In this document: positions 26,105 through 35,357 of the stretch, in pieces
How the letters are laid out: every line of letters starts with the position of its first letter
How positions within the stretch are numbered: position 1 is the stretch's first letter
Assembly: GCA_029261875.1 (NCBI GenBank)
Contig: JAJDAL010000024.1
Coordinates: 372,001-436,000 of the forward strand
Direction of reading: 5' to 3'
Length of the DNA: 64,000 nucleotides
Source of the DNA: Deltaproteobacteria bacterium
GTDB taxonomy: Bacteria > Myxococcota_A > UBA9160 > JAJDAL01
The notes under the pieces: model-generated
What the model was told of the DNA's origin: nothing
Database searches by the model: none
What the model saw: only the letters and a program-made list of their open reading frames with translations
Made by a program: the position numbers and the translations under genes

Positions 26105-26860
26105 ATGGTTCGACTTCACTCACTTTGGATTCAAGTGTTGGGTTTCTCCTCCCTGGTGTGGCTGGTCTCTTCGCCCTGCCACGCGCTGCCCGTCACGTTG
26201 CTCGTGGAAGGGACCGTCGAGTACTTCTACGACACCGCAGGAGATGCCGGCTTTTCGCTGGCCCCCGGAACGCCATTCACCACCACCGTCACCTACGACT
26301 CGAGCTGGCCCGGTCAGGAGTGGATTGCGGGCGTAGCCAGCTACGAATACCGACAGCACGGAGGCCCGGAGACCCCGTACGGACACCACTTCCAGGCCGG
26401 CGACGTATCCGTCCTTTCCGATTCCTCGCTCCCTTATCTCCGCATTGTGATTCGAAACGATAAAGAGGTTGGGACGATTGGGGATTCCACGGGAACCCGT
26501 CCGCTGTTCGTCGATGAATTCACCGCCGTGTCCATAAACGCGCCGGTCCTACGGCCGGGTTTCCTTCGAACTACGTTCAATTTCTCCCTCACCGACTATT
26601 CCCTTGCCGTGTTCTCGGATACAACACTCCCGGGAACGCTTCCCGGCCTGGAGGACTTCGACGACGGGAGTTTCACGCCAAGCTTCTTCTTCATGGGCTG
26701 CCGGGATCCCGAGGGCGGACCCATTTGCGACCCCTACGAAGGGTTCGTCGCGGGCGGCCTGATCCATTCCGTACGGGTGATCCCCGAGCCTGCGACCGGA
26801 CTTCTCATGGGTTTCGGAGCTGCGATCCTTCTATTGGGCACCCGCGGGCAACACAGCTAG
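26105..26860 (+). CDS. PEP-CTERM surface protein
   Basis: A 251-residue exported protein. Signal peptide VLGFSSLVWLVSSPCHA, beta-rich body (LPVTLLVEGTVEYFYDTAGD), and the C-terminal tag VIPEPATGLLMGFGAAILLL with a short basic end. AGGAGG lies 5 bases before the ATG at 26105. It reads away from the giant gene and its stop codon abuts the antiporter N-terminal remnant, so both genes of this block end at the block borders. Sorting by a distant exosortase is expected. Confidence 0.85.
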   Translation: MVRLHSLWIQVLGFSSLVWLVSSPCHALPVTLLVEGTVEYFYDTAGDAGFSLAPGTPFTTTVTYDSSWPGQEWIAGVASYEYRQHGGPETPYGHHFQAGDVSVLSDSSLPYLRIVIRNDKEVGTIGDSTGTRPLFVDEFTAVSINAPVLRPGFLRTTFNFSLTDYSLAVFSDTTLPGTLPGLEDFDDGSFTPSFFFMGCRDPEGGPICDPYEGFVAGGLIHSVRVIPEPATGLLMGFGAAILLLGTRGQHS

Positions 26861-27152
26861 AAGCCCCCAAACCGGCAACGGACGACCTCGCGGTGGGTTT
26901 CCGTGACACGCTTGAATGTGCGGACGATGGCGAGCAAGAAGATCAGGTCTGGCAACCAGGTTGAAGGGCTCCAGCGTCACGCGGGCCGTCAGGGTTTCCC
27001 AGAGACCTCCCGTGTCGCCGTAGCTTTCGACCTCACGGGGGAAACGAGTCCACGGGATGGGACCGGGACTCTGCCGCACTACCCGTCGCCGAAACGGCAA
27101 TCAGCAATAGCGCGGACGCCACGACCCGGGTCCAGGAAGTCTGGTTCTTCAT
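26857..27152 (-). pseudogene. N-terminal remnant of a putative Na+/H+ antiporter, frameshifted
   Basis: Three successive minus-strand frames join into one plausible protein start. From ATG 27152: a signal-like segment (TRVVASALLLIAVSATGSAA, then ESRSHPVDSFP). Next frame: PREVESYGDTGGLWETLTAR then VTLEPFNLVA. Third frame: DLIFLLAIVRTFKRVTETHR then EVVRCRFGG. The EPFN-x-VAT-x-IF-x-LAI-x-HTF pattern is the family's first transmembrane helix as I remember it. Two frameshifts and an abrupt end at the PEP-CTERM stop codon make it dead. Its other end lies at 19502-19676. Confidence 0.55.
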
Positions 27153-27321
27153 CCCCCTGCCCTTTTCTGCGCGTCCGGGAAACGAACGCGCCGATTGTAT
27201 CATCGCCCGCGCTGGAACCGACAGCGATCCTTCTTCGCGTTGCAAGGCCCTCTCTCGCCCCAGAAGGCGCCCTCGCAAATACGCGCTTGAACGCGCCAGT
27301 TGTCTCGCGCATAGTCAACCT

Positions 27322-27522
27322 GTGCACCCCGATGTTCCGTCACGAGATCAGCTGGACGCGTTGCGTCGAATGACGCCGGAGGCGCGTTACCGGGCATCTC
27401 GCGATCTTTACTGGACCTTGCGGCGACACAAAGGGGCTTTCCTTCGCAGCCAGCATCCCGAATGGAACGATTCGCAGATCGAGGCCGAGGTCCGTCGGCT
27501 TTTCCTGAATGCCCGAACCTGA
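27322..27522 (+). CDS. Small partner of nucleotidyltransferase (antitoxin-like)
   Basis: A 66-residue basic helical protein (MTPEARYRASRDLYWTLRRH, then KGAFLRSQHPEWNDSQIEAEVRRLF). Proteins of this pattern commonly precede AbiEii-type or other nucleotidyltransferases, with a likely antitoxin or accessory role. It overlaps the next gene by 14 bases, strongly implying co-translation. The start is GTG at 27322; an internal ATG at 27370 is possible, and neither has a clear ribosome site. Confidence 0.65.
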   Translation: MHPDVPSRDQLDALRRMTPEARYRASRDLYWTLRRHKGAFLRSQHPEWNDSQIEAEVRRLFLNART

Positions 27523-28075
27523 TCTCCTCGAGCTGTTCGTCGCTCCTCTCGAGGAGATTGGCGTTCGTTATCTCGTCACCGGCAGTGTGGCCGCAACGCT
27601 CTACGGCGAGCCGCGCGCCACCCACGACATCGATCTCGTTGTCGAACTCTCGGAGGCTGGTCGCCATGCTCTACCCCGCGCGTTTCCGGAATCGAAGTTC
27701 TACCAACCGCCGCCGGAGGTCGTCCTCGTCGAAAGCAATCGAGAGGGACGCGGCCACTTCAACATCATCCATCACGCCTCGGGACTGAAGGCAGACATCT
27801 ATTTGGTCGGTGGCGACGAACTGCACGCCTGGGCGTTCGACAACGCGCGAAGCTACTCCATCGAAAAACTCGAAGTACGGGTCGCGCCGCCCGAGTATGT
27901 CATCGTGCGAAAGCTCGAGTTCTATCGGGAAGGCGGATCCCAGAAGCATTTGCGAGACATCCATTCCATGCTGAAGATTTCAGCGGAGCAGATCGACATG
28001 CCCACCCTCGAGAACCGGGTACAGGAGCGAGGACTAGGCGAACTGTTGAAGAAGGCTCTTCCAGTCGGCGACTAG
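27509..28075 (+). CDS. AbiEii-like nucleotidyltransferase
   Basis: A 188-residue protein with the polymerase-beta nucleotidyltransferase signature: TGSVAATLYGEPRATHDIDL, that is G25-S26 plus the catalytic acids D40 and D42. Such proteins act as toxins of type IV-like toxin-antitoxin pairs that modify tRNA or other targets, or as uncharacterised transferases. C-terminal helical part: APPEYVIVRKLEFYREGGSQKHLRDIHSM in outline, typical of the family's DDI-x-xM end. It overlaps the small gene upstream. A second, broken system of related type lies at 39691-40075. Confidence 0.8.
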   Translation: MPEPDLLELFVAPLEEIGVRYLVTGSVAATLYGEPRATHDIDLVVELSEAGRHALPRAFPESKFYQPPPEVVLVESNREGRGHFNIIHHASGLKADIYLVGGDELHAWAFDNARSYSIEKLEVRVAPPEYVIVRKLEFYREGGSQKHLRDIHSMLKISAEQIDMPTLENRVQERGLGELLKKALPVGD

Positions 28076-28205
28076 AAGAGCGACTCCCCCACTTCGCTCA
28101 ATGCGAAGAAAAGGAACGCTCAGACTCCCCGCGAACGAAACACGCTTGCTAGGATCGGATCCGGCGGACCCGGGTCCCGCGATGAGTCCCGCTGATCTCT
28201 CGGGA

Positions 28206-29036
28206 TCAGGGGCCCGGCCGCCTCCCTTCCCTTCGCGTGCGGCGGTATTCCGCCAACCGGAGAATGTGTTCTGCGGATGCCCGGTTGGGACCCTGGGCCG
28301 CGGCTACCTGCCGAAGCTCCCGCTCCCAGTCTGCGGACCAGTAGCGGCGGGTGCAGTTCTCGAGTTCGTAGAAATGAAAGCGCTCGTGGTCGAAAACAAT
28401 CTCGTTGAGCGCTCCCCCAACCCGAAAATCTTTCGGTTGGATTCCCGGCCGCTTGACGCGCAACAAAACCATGAGCGAACGCCGAATGACGCGGATGTCG
28501 TTGTGGGTAAAGCGCGATCGCAGCTGGCGCCGCAGCTCGTTGTTCGCCAAGCCGCGCGCCAATTGGCCCATCGCCTTCGCACTGCCAAAGGCGTTGCAGT
28601 CGACATAGGACAGGATCAACGCCCTCAGCCGCCCGCGCTGGGAATCATTCAGCGCTTGTTTCGCGAGCAGGCGCGTGATCCGATTTCGCGTGTAGCCCGA
28701 GCGAAAGTAATTTGGTGCGATTTCGAGGTAGGCGATTCCGTACTCGATCGAGTCGGCGGACGCGTCGGGGCGACGCAAGCGTTCGATCTCTCCGTTGGGG
28801 CCGTCCCATAGGGCGCGTTCGCAAGATCGGATCTCTTCTCCCGCTTGCACAAACTCTTCGACAGCGCGTTGATCTTGGGTATTCGGATAGTCGGCCGGCC
28901 GGATGGCCATCGCGCGCGCTGCGGCGGCAGCGTAGGCGGCGACCAACCCGTCGATTTCCCGTTGATAGTCCAGAGTCCCCACCCAACCGGCTGAGAGGCG
29001 GCGTGACGGTCGCGATGTGATCCACGAATTTCGCAC
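28206..29036 (-). CDS. Hypothetical helical protein
   Basis: A 276-residue protein without signal or membrane segments. It is arginine-rich and largely helical (RAVEEFVQAGEEIRSCERAL, LLAKQALNDSQRGRLRALIL, SRFTHNDIRVIRRSLMVLL). No family recognised. Codon pattern and residue composition look like a real gene, unlike the competing frames on both strands. The start is uncertain: GTG 29036 has no strong ribosome site, and the first 20 residues look poorly ordered. The C-terminus is unusually basic. Confidence 0.55.
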   Translation of the reverse strand: MRNSWITSRPSRRLSAGWVGTLDYQREIDGLVAAYAAAAARAMAIRPADYPNTQDQRAVEEFVQAGEEIRSCERALWDGPNGEIERLRRPDASADSIEYGIAYLEIAPNYFRSGYTRNRITRLLAKQALNDSQRGRLRALILSYVDCNAFGSAKAMGQLARGLANNELRRQLRSRFTHNDIRVIRRSLMVLLRVKRPGIQPKDFRVGGALNEIVFDHERFHFYELENCTRRYWSADWERELRQVAAAQGPNRASAEHILRLAEYRRTRREGRRPGP

Positions 29037-29227
29037 ATCCGGATGGCCGGTGCTGCGTCGATCTCAGGAATTTCCCCGACAGTGTCCGGTCCGCGCGTCT
29101 CCCTGAATTCGCAACTACGAATACACGCGAGTCGCCCCTTGCGCTTCGACGGCTGTCGGACCTTGGGTTTGGGTGAGGAGAGCGCGGACGCAGATCAGAA
29201 TCTGCATTGGCGTCCCGACCGCGCCAT

Positions 29228-30025
29228 TCAGCGTTGGTTCGGAAGAATGATCTCGACCCGACGGTTCTCTTTTCGCCCCGCCTCGTTTCCATTGGAAGCG
29301 ACGGGAACGGCCTCGCCAAGGCCCGCTACGGCGACGCGATTCCGATCGATCCCACGAGCCATCAAGAAGTTCGCAACGGCCCGAGCGCGCCGTTCGGAGA
29401 GCTTCTGGTTGTAGTCGTCGCCGCCAACACTGTCGGTGTGGCCTTCGATCTCGATCCGGTTGTCGGGGAACTCCTTCAGGTAACGTGCCACCTCGCCTAG
29501 CGATTGCGACGCCCCCGGCTGTAGATCGGAACGGTCGAAGGCGAACAAGACGTCAGCCATCGTGAGAACGACGCCTCGCTCCGTCTGCTCTGCCTTCAGA
29601 TCGCTGAGCGCCTGCTCGAGTTGCTTCGCCCTTTCGATCGCCGTGGCAGCTTCCGTTTCTGCCCGCGTCACCGCAGCGGTGCGAGCGCGAAGCCGTGTCG
29701 CATGTCTGTCTTCCCCGAGCTGCTCCACGCGCTCAATCGCCACTCCTGCAGCCGCGGTTTCACGCGCGATCTCGACGCGTCTCCGCGCGAGGTACGCGAG
29801 GTGATCGAGTTCCTCGTCGTGATCCCGCTCCGCGGCCTGCTCGAGCCGCTGCACCGCTTTTTCGGCCTCGTAGAGCTCGACGGAGGCGTGTTCCACAACA
29901 GCCTTATCCAGCTTCGCCCGCGAATACTCAGCCTGAACGTCCGTCACGATCGAGGGCGGTGCGGTTGCGCACCCGCCCGCAATCAAGAGTCCCGTCAGAA
30001 ATAGCGTGACCCGATTAGCGTTCAT
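29228..30025 (-). CDS. OmpA-family peptidoglycan-associated lipoprotein
   Basis: A 265-residue lipoprotein: signal peptide with lipobox IAGGC (Cys19), a coiled-coil DUF4398-like region at about 25-150 (SRAKLDKAVVEHASVELYEA, then RLEQAAERD), and a C-terminal OmpA domain at about 155-262. That domain contains LFAFDRSDLQPG, IEIEGHTDSVGGDDYNQKLS, RRARAVANFLMARGI and ENRRVEI, the residues that hold diaminopimelate of peptidoglycan. It anchors the outer membrane to the cell wall. Its start overlaps the preceding DUF4398 gene by 11 bases, so the two form a translationally coupled operon. Confidence 0.9.
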   Translation of the reverse strand: MNANRVTLFLTGLLIAGGCATAPPSIVTDVQAEYSRAKLDKAVVEHASVELYEAEKAVQRLEQAAERDHDEELDHLAYLARRRVEIARETAAAGVAIERVEQLGEDRHATRLRARTAAVTRAETEAATAIERAKQLEQALSDLKAEQTERGVVLTMADVLFAFDRSDLQPGASQSLGEVARYLKEFPDNRIEIEGHTDSVGGDDYNQKLSERRARAVANFLMARGIDRNRVAVAGLGEAVPVASNGNEAGRKENRRVEIILPNQR

Positions 30026-30365
30026 TTTGACTCTCCTGTTCCAGGGCGTTTTGCGTTTTCTCCATCTCCTTGGCTGCGGCCTCGGCGCGCGACCGCGTCG
30101 CCTTCACGGAAGCCAATTGAGCATCGACTAGCGCCTCCTCCGCGGCCGTTCGCGCCTGTAGATTCTCCTCATCGTCGAGTGCCTCCTTCGCTTGCCCAAT
30201 CTTGTCGCGAGCGAGGCGCATCTCGAGCGGTGCATACACCGAGGCATCGTTTCTCTCGGCCTGCTCGATTGCGAGCTCTGCCTGCGCGAGCTCAGCACGC
30301 GGAACAGGGGTCGAAGCACACCCGATCACAACCGCTGTACACATCAACGTCACGAGACGAATCAT
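30015..30365 (-). CDS. DUF4398 lipoprotein
   Basis: A 116-residue predicted lipoprotein with lipobox VVIGC and a mature helical DUF4398 region (LAQAELAIEQAERNDASVYA, then PLEMRLARDKIGQAKEAL). In other bacteria this family is nearly always followed by an OmpA-domain lipoprotein, as here; they likely form a complex in the outer membrane. GGAGGGA lies 8 bases before the ATG at 30365. A longer start at 30533 would bury the signal peptide and is rejected. Confidence 0.85.
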   Translation of the reverse strand: MIRLVTLMCTAVVIGCASTPVPRAELAQAELAIEQAERNDASVYAPLEMRLARDKIGQAKEALDDEENLQARTAAEEALVDAQLASVKATRSRAEAAAKEMEKTQNALEQESQNER

Positions 30366-30914
30366 TCGTGGTCCCTCCGGGTCGATGCGACCCGTCTGCG
30401 CTCGACCTTCCTCCCGAGCTTCCTCGGACCACTCCTGGACGCGCTCACTGTTCACTTCCATCTGTTTTCCTTTCGAGGATCTTGGTCGGCCTACGGCAGC
30501 AGAATCGCCCAGCGAATGCGAAGCCGGATCCATGGGCGCGCTCCCGTGAGTTCATCGCGCATGGTGAACGGTTGTGCAGCTTCCGTGCCAAGCTCATCCA
30601 TTCGCGCAAAGCCACCCCCCCGCAGTCTGATCGTGGCGCGCGATCGAGTCAAAGCCATCGCTTCGCCTACAAGGCGCCCCCGCTTCCGCGGAAGAATGTA
30701 CAAATGCCGAAACTCCCGCACCGAATCGCGCCGACGGTGGGACTTCGCCGGCGTCAACCGGGATCGCAATCGCGTATCCCAAGATCCCCTATACTCTGCA
30801 TATGTTCCTGGTCGGTTGACTGCGGAGTTGGCACACCCATGGGGCCTCCCGACCCCTTCACCCCGGTCGCCATCCGCAACTGGGAAATCATCATCAATCC
30901 GGAGATAAGTGATC
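30366..30914. other. Divergent promoter region, no gene seen
   Basis: About 550 bases between the DUF4398 operon and the CNNM/CorC transporter. TATACT at 30790-30795 resembles a -10 element for the plus-strand gene, although no good -35 box is placed 17 bases before it. Open frames here overlap each other on both strands and look random. Confidence 0.35.
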
Positions 30915-32186
30915 ATGGACGTCGCCCTGCACCTCATCCTCATCGCGGCCTGCCTCATCCTCAGCGCGCTGTTCTCCGGGAGTGAAACCGCACTCCTTCG
31001 GCTGCGAATCAACGAACTCGAACAGGACATCGAGCAAGAACCCCACGCCTCGACCTTCGCGGCCCGCGACCTGCTCGCCTCCACTTCGCAGCTGCTGGTG
31101 ACGATTCTGCTCGGCAACAACGTCGTGAATATCCTGGGCGCTTCCCTGGCCGCGGCGCTCGCCGTCTCGCTGCTCGGCGAGGGCGTCGGCATCGCGGTCT
31201 CGACGCTGGTGATGACCGGTCTCGTACTGGTGTTCTGCGAAGTCCTGCCGAAAGCCATCGCAGCCCGTTCACCGCGGCGCATCTCGTACATGGTCGCGTT
31301 GCCGCTCTACCTGTTCCACAAGGCGGTTCGCCCTGCCCACTTGCTTTTCGATCGCTTCGTCGACCCTCTGGTGCAGCGCATCGCGGGGGGAGCGGAGGTC
31401 GACGCGTCGCAGTCCGCCGAAGATGTGCTGCGCGAGGCACGCCGAGCGCGCGGTGATCACCCCGAGGGCTCCCCGCTTGCCATCATGGGGAGCGCCGCTC
31501 ACGCAGCGGGGATGACGGTTGCGGAGATCATGATGCCCCGCACCGAGATGGTCGCGTTCCCGATCGACACGCCGGTCAACGACCTGCTCGATCACATGCT
31601 CGAAGAGCGTTTCACGCGCGTTCCCGTATACGGCGAATCCATCGACCACGTGCTCGGCATGGCGCACTTGAAGGACCTCGTGAGCCTCACGCGGAGCGGC
31701 GACGGAGACTTGAAGGGGATCTTGAAGCCCGTACTGCGGATCCCCACCCGCAAACCCATCCTACCGCTGTTCAGTGAGATGCAGCAGAACTCCATCCACA
31801 TGGCCATCGTCAAAGACGAATTCGGCGTGACGCAGGGTCTCGTCACCCAGGAAGACATCCTGGAAGAAATCGTCGGCGAGATCCGGGACGAGTTCGATCA
31901 GGAAGAGCTCACCGATATCCTGCCCGTAGATGAGGGCACGTGGGAGGCGTACGGACGTGTCACGGTGCTCGACTTCAATCGCCACACGGGATTCGAAGTA
32001 CCGGCCGAGCCCGGCGACACCCTATCGGGTCTGATCTTCCACAGTCTCGGTCAGGCGGCGCGCCGCAACGCCAAGGTGCGCGTGGGCGATTACGACATCA
32101 AGGTGATCGACGTATCCGGCGCGCGCATCACTCGAGTCCACGTGAGCCAGGCGCCGAAGCACGAAACAGAAGAAAACGCGTCCTGA
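30915..32186 (+). CDS. CNNM/CorC-family membrane transporter with CBS pair
   Basis: A 423-residue protein of the CNNM (DUF21) family, linked to magnesium or cobalt efflux. Residues 1-170: the DUF21 membrane domain with 3-4 helices (LSALFSGSETALLRLRINEL is its signature). Residues about 190-320: CBS pair (MPRTEMVAFPIDTPVNDLLD, EFGVTQGLVTQEDILEEIVG), which binds ATP-Mg. Residues 335-415: CorC_HlyC C-terminal domain. GGAG lies 10 bases before ATG 30915; a GTG at 30909 is 4 bases from it and less likely. CorA at 52163 is another magnesium transporter in this window. Confidence 0.9.
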   Translation: MDVALHLILIAACLILSALFSGSETALLRLRINELEQDIEQEPHASTFAARDLLASTSQLLVTILLGNNVVNILGASLAAALAVSLLGEGVGIAVSTLVMTGLVLVFCEVLPKAIAARSPRRISYMVALPLYLFHKAVRPAHLLFDRFVDPLVQRIAGGAEVDASQSAEDVLREARRARGDHPEGSPLAIMGSAAHAAGMTVAEIMMPRTEMVAFPIDTPVNDLLDHMLEERFTRVPVYGESIDHVLGMAHLKDLVSLTRSGDGDLKGILKPVLRIPTRKPILPLFSEMQQNSIHMAIVKDEFGVTQGLVTQEDILEEIVGEIRDEFDQEELTDILPVDEGTWEAYGRVTVLDFNRHTGFEVPAEPGDTLSGLIFHSLGQAARRNAKVRVGDYDIKVIDVSGARITRVHVSQAPKHETEENAS

Positions 32187-32376
32187 CCGAGGGGGGGCCG
32201 TCCTCCATGCACCAGATGTTCTTATGCGCGTAGTTCAGAATGGGATTCAGCCGTTCGCGGTCACGAGGCACCGGGTGATCCCATCGGCTAGGCGCGCGTC
32301 GCTTCGAACCAACGCGTGAATGGGAAGGAGAAGCACTCTGAGCAGATCTGGGTAGGTGGCCAACCGAAGTCGGGGG

Positions 32377-35340
32377 ATGACCTACACTGAGGGAGGCGAT
32401 TTCGCCCGGAACGCCCAGGGGGCCAGCGTGGAAACGGAGCCGACCCGTGCTGCCAGTGGGACTCGCACCCAGGAGGGTGCGTTTCCGATCGCGGGGATCG
32501 GTGCCTCGGCGGGCGGACTCGCTGCGTTCCAGGGCTTCCTGTCGAGCATGCCGCCCGATAGCGGGATGGCCTTCGTCATCATCTCGCACCACCAGGCCGG
32601 ACAGCAGAGCCTGCTCCCGGAGTTGCTGAGTCGCGCCACGAAGATGTGTGTCGCGGAGGCGCAGGAGGGTGTGGTGGTCGAGCCCGATCACGTCTACGTC
32701 GCGCCGCCCGGCCGCAACCTCGCTCTATCGGGCGGCAGGTTGCGCGTGATGAAGCCCGCCGCGTCCCGCGGCCCCCCGCTCCCCATCGACTCGTTCCTCA
32801 GTTCCCTCGCGCAGGATGCCGGAAACCGGGCGGCGGCGATCATTCTCTCCGGAACCGGAAGCGATGGAACGCTCGGCGTCCAGGCCGTGAAGAGCGCATC
32901 GGGCCTGGTCCTCGTGCAGGACGAGGCGTCAGCGGAGTTTCCCGGCATGCCCGCAAGCGCCATCGCCACCGGACTGGCGGACTTCGTCGTTTCGCCGGAG
33001 GAGATGACCGAACCCCTGTTGGCGTGGGCGAGCAGCCCGTATCCCCAACGGGTCGCGGACGCGGGTCTGCCTGCGCTGGCCACCACGCGCGACGAATTCA
33101 CGCGCATCCTCGAGGCGTTGCGCGCGGGAACGGGCCACGATTTCTCTGGCTACAAGCCTTCCAGCCTGCACCGACGCATCCTGCGGCGTCAGGCCCTGCA
33201 CCAGCTCGACAGCGTGCGAGACTACATTCGCTTCCTCGACGAACACGCAGAGGAGGTCCAGGCTCTATTCGAGGATCTGCTGATCGGCGTCACGGGCTTC
33301 TTCCGCGACGCCGGCGCCTTCGAAGCGTTGGAGGCGCCGCTCATCGAGCTTCTGTCCGCCAAGCCCGATCACGCGACGCTCCGCGTCTGGATTCCCGGCT
33401 GCTCGACGGGAGAAGAGGCGTACTCGTTGGCGATCGTGCTCGTCGAGTGCATCGAGCGGCTGGGCAAACCGCTCGGGGTACAGATCTTCGCTACGGATCT
33501 CGGCCCTCAGGCCATCGAGACGTCGCGGAATGGCCGCTATCCGGGCGAGATCGTTGCGGACGTGTCGAAGCCGAGGCTGGCACGTTTCTTCGCCAAGCAG
33601 GACGGCGCGTACGAGATCAAGAAGGAGATCCGCGCGATGCTGATCTTCGCGACCCACGACATCCTCGGAGACCCGCCGTTTACGCGCATCGACCTCGTCT
33701 CCTGCCGAAACCTGCTGATCTACCTGGGTGCGGACCTCCAGCGACGTGTCCTCGCGCTGGCCCACTACGCATTGAATCCCGACGGCCTCCTGCTGCTCGG
33801 AAGCTCGGAATCGACTACGAGCGTCGACGACCTCTTCACTCCCCTCGACCGCCGCTGGAAGCTTTTTCGCCGGCGAGAAAATTCGCCCGGCGGGGTCGGC
33901 GTCGCCGATCTTCCGCGAAACCGCCCCGGAGCGCGGAGCCCGCGCCTCATCCCGCAACCGAGGCGCCCGTCCGAGAACCTCGCGGGTGTTCTGGCTCGCG
34001 CCTACGCACCACCGAGCGTGCTGGTGAGCGATCGCGGCGAGATCGCTCACGTGCATGGACGGACCGGAGGCTTCCTGGAACCGGCGGAGGGGCGCGCCAG
34101 CGTCAACCTGCTCGACATGGCGCGCGAGGGCCTGCGTCCCGCATTGGCCTGGCTGCTGCGGGAGGTCGAACGCGAGCCCGCGCGGCCGGCGCGGCGCGAC
34201 GTTCACCTGCGGGTGGACGGCGATGACAAAAGGGTGTGCCTCGTCGCACGGAAGCTCCCGCCCTCCGATGGGCCGGAGGGATCGATCCTCGTCTCCTTCG
34301 AAGAGGCCTCCCCCCGCGTCGAACCCAGCCCGGAACCGCAGGGCGCTGAAACGCAACCGGGCGAGGTGTCGTCCCGCGAAAGCAACTCGCTCCTGCGCGA
34401 GCTCGAGCTGACCCGCGCTGAACTCCAGACGACGATCGAAGAGCTGCAGAGCACTCACGAAGAGCTCTCGTCCAGCGGCGAAGAGGCGCAATCGACGAAC
34501 GAGGAACTCCAAAGCGCCAACGAGGAGCTCGAGACGTCGCGCGAGGAAATGCAGTCGCTGAACGAGGAGCTTCAGACCGTCAACGCCGAGCTGCGCGAGA
34601 AGGTGACCGAGCTCTCCGCGGCGAGCGATGACCTCAAGAATCTCCTGAGCAGCACGTCGGTTGCGACGCTCTTCCTGGACCGCGAACTGTGCATCAAGCG
34701 CTTCACGGCCGAGGTCTCCGAGATCATCCCCCTGAAGGCTTCGGACGTGGGCCGCCCGCTCTCCGATCTCGCCGCCCGCGTGCACCACGACCGATTCGTC
34801 GAGGACGCGACCGAAGTGCTGCGAACGCTCGTACCCAAGGAGAAGGAAATCCGCGCAAGCGATGGGGAGACGACCTACCTGATGCGGGTCGGGGCCTACC
34901 GCACGAGCCAGAACGTGATCGACGGGGTGGTGATGACCTTCGTGGACATCACGCGGCTGAAGCAGCTGCAAGCCGCACACGAGTCCGCCCGCGCTCACGC
35001 CGAGGCCATCGTCGAGACGGTGCGCCAGCCGCTCGTGACCCTCGACGGGAGTTTCCAGGTACGATCTGCGAACCGCGCCTTCTGCTCGTTGTTCCAGACG
35101 TCCGTCGCAGACATCAAAGACCGCCCGATCTTCGACATCCCGGGCGCGGGGTGGGACGTCGTCGGATTGCGAGCGCTTTTGGAGAAAGTCATCCCGAGCA
35201 ACGGCAGCGTCGAACAGTACGAGCTGGTCTGCGACTTTCCCGCGACGGGCCGGCAGACGCTGCGCGTCGACGGGAGACGAATGCCCCTCGAAGGGGCCGA
35301 GCCGAGCCTGATCCTGCTGGCAATCTCCAGCAAGACGTGA
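32377..35340 (+). CDS. CheB-CheR-PAS hybrid chemotaxis-type methylesterase/methyltransferase
   Basis: About 987 residues. CheB methylesterase domain at about 35-215, with the catalytic serine in IGASAGGLAAF, histidine in SHHQAGQQSLLPELL and aspartate in LSGTGSDGT, but no receiver domain. CheR SAM-dependent methyltransferase at about 225-500 (HRRILRRQAL, GVTGFFRD, WIPGCSTGEEAYSLAI, SCRNLLIYL). A long glutamate-rich coiled coil at about 650-740 and two PAS domains follow. Such fusions act outside classical chemotaxis in adaptive signalling with hybrid kinases. Start choice is uncertain: GTG 32356, ATG 32377 and GTG 32428 (after AGGGGG) all fit. A kinase gene follows after 17 bases. Confidence 0.88.
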   Translation: MTYTEGGDFARNAQGASVETEPTRAASGTRTQEGAFPIAGIGASAGGLAAFQGFLSSMPPDSGMAFVIISHHQAGQQSLLPELLSRATKMCVAEAQEGVVVEPDHVYVAPPGRNLALSGGRLRVMKPAASRGPPLPIDSFLSSLAQDAGNRAAAIILSGTGSDGTLGVQAVKSASGLVLVQDEASAEFPGMPASAIATGLADFVVSPEEMTEPLLAWASSPYPQRVADAGLPALATTRDEFTRILEALRAGTGHDFSGYKPSSLHRRILRRQALHQLDSVRDYIRFLDEHAEEVQALFEDLLIGVTGFFRDAGAFEALEAPLIELLSAKPDHATLRVWIPGCSTGEEAYSLAIVLVECIERLGKPLGVQIFATDLGPQAIETSRNGRYPGEIVADVSKPRLARFFAKQDGAYEIKKEIRAMLIFATHDILGDPPFTRIDLVSCRNLLIYLGADLQRRVLALAHYALNPDGLLLLGSSESTTSVDDLFTPLDRRWKLFRRRENSPGGVGVADLPRNRPGARSPRLIPQPRRPSENLAGVLARAYAPPSVLVSDRGEIAHVHGRTGGFLEPAEGRASVNLLDMAREGLRPALAWLLREVEREPARPARRDVHLRVDGDDKRVCLVARKLPPSDGPEGSILVSFEEASPRVEPSPEPQGAETQPGEVSSRESNSLLRELELTRAELQTTIEELQSTHEELSSSGEEAQSTNEELQSANEELETSREEMQSLNEELQTVNAELREKVTELSAASDDLKNLLSSTSVATLFLDRELCIKRFTAEVSEIIPLKASDVGRPLSDLAARVHHDRFVEDATEVLRTLVPKEKEIRASDGETTYLMRVGAYRTSQNVIDGVVMTFVDITRLKQLQAAHESARAHAEAIVETVRQPLVTLDGSFQVRSANRAFCSLFQTSVADIKDRPIFDIPGAGWDVVGLRALLEKVIPSNGSVEQYELVCDFPATGRQTLRVDGRRMPLEGAEPSLILLAISSKT

Positions 35341-35357
35341 GCGAGGAGGAGAGAAAG

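Noticed and set aside
32646..34226. 526-residue plus-strand frame in another phase of the CheB-CheR gene
   Set aside because: Arginine-rich noise translation; the overlapping frame has all catalytic motifs.
33265..34998. 577-residue minus-strand frame inside the CheB-CheR gene
   Set aside because: Lies wholly opposite a well-recognised enzyme and shows no domain.
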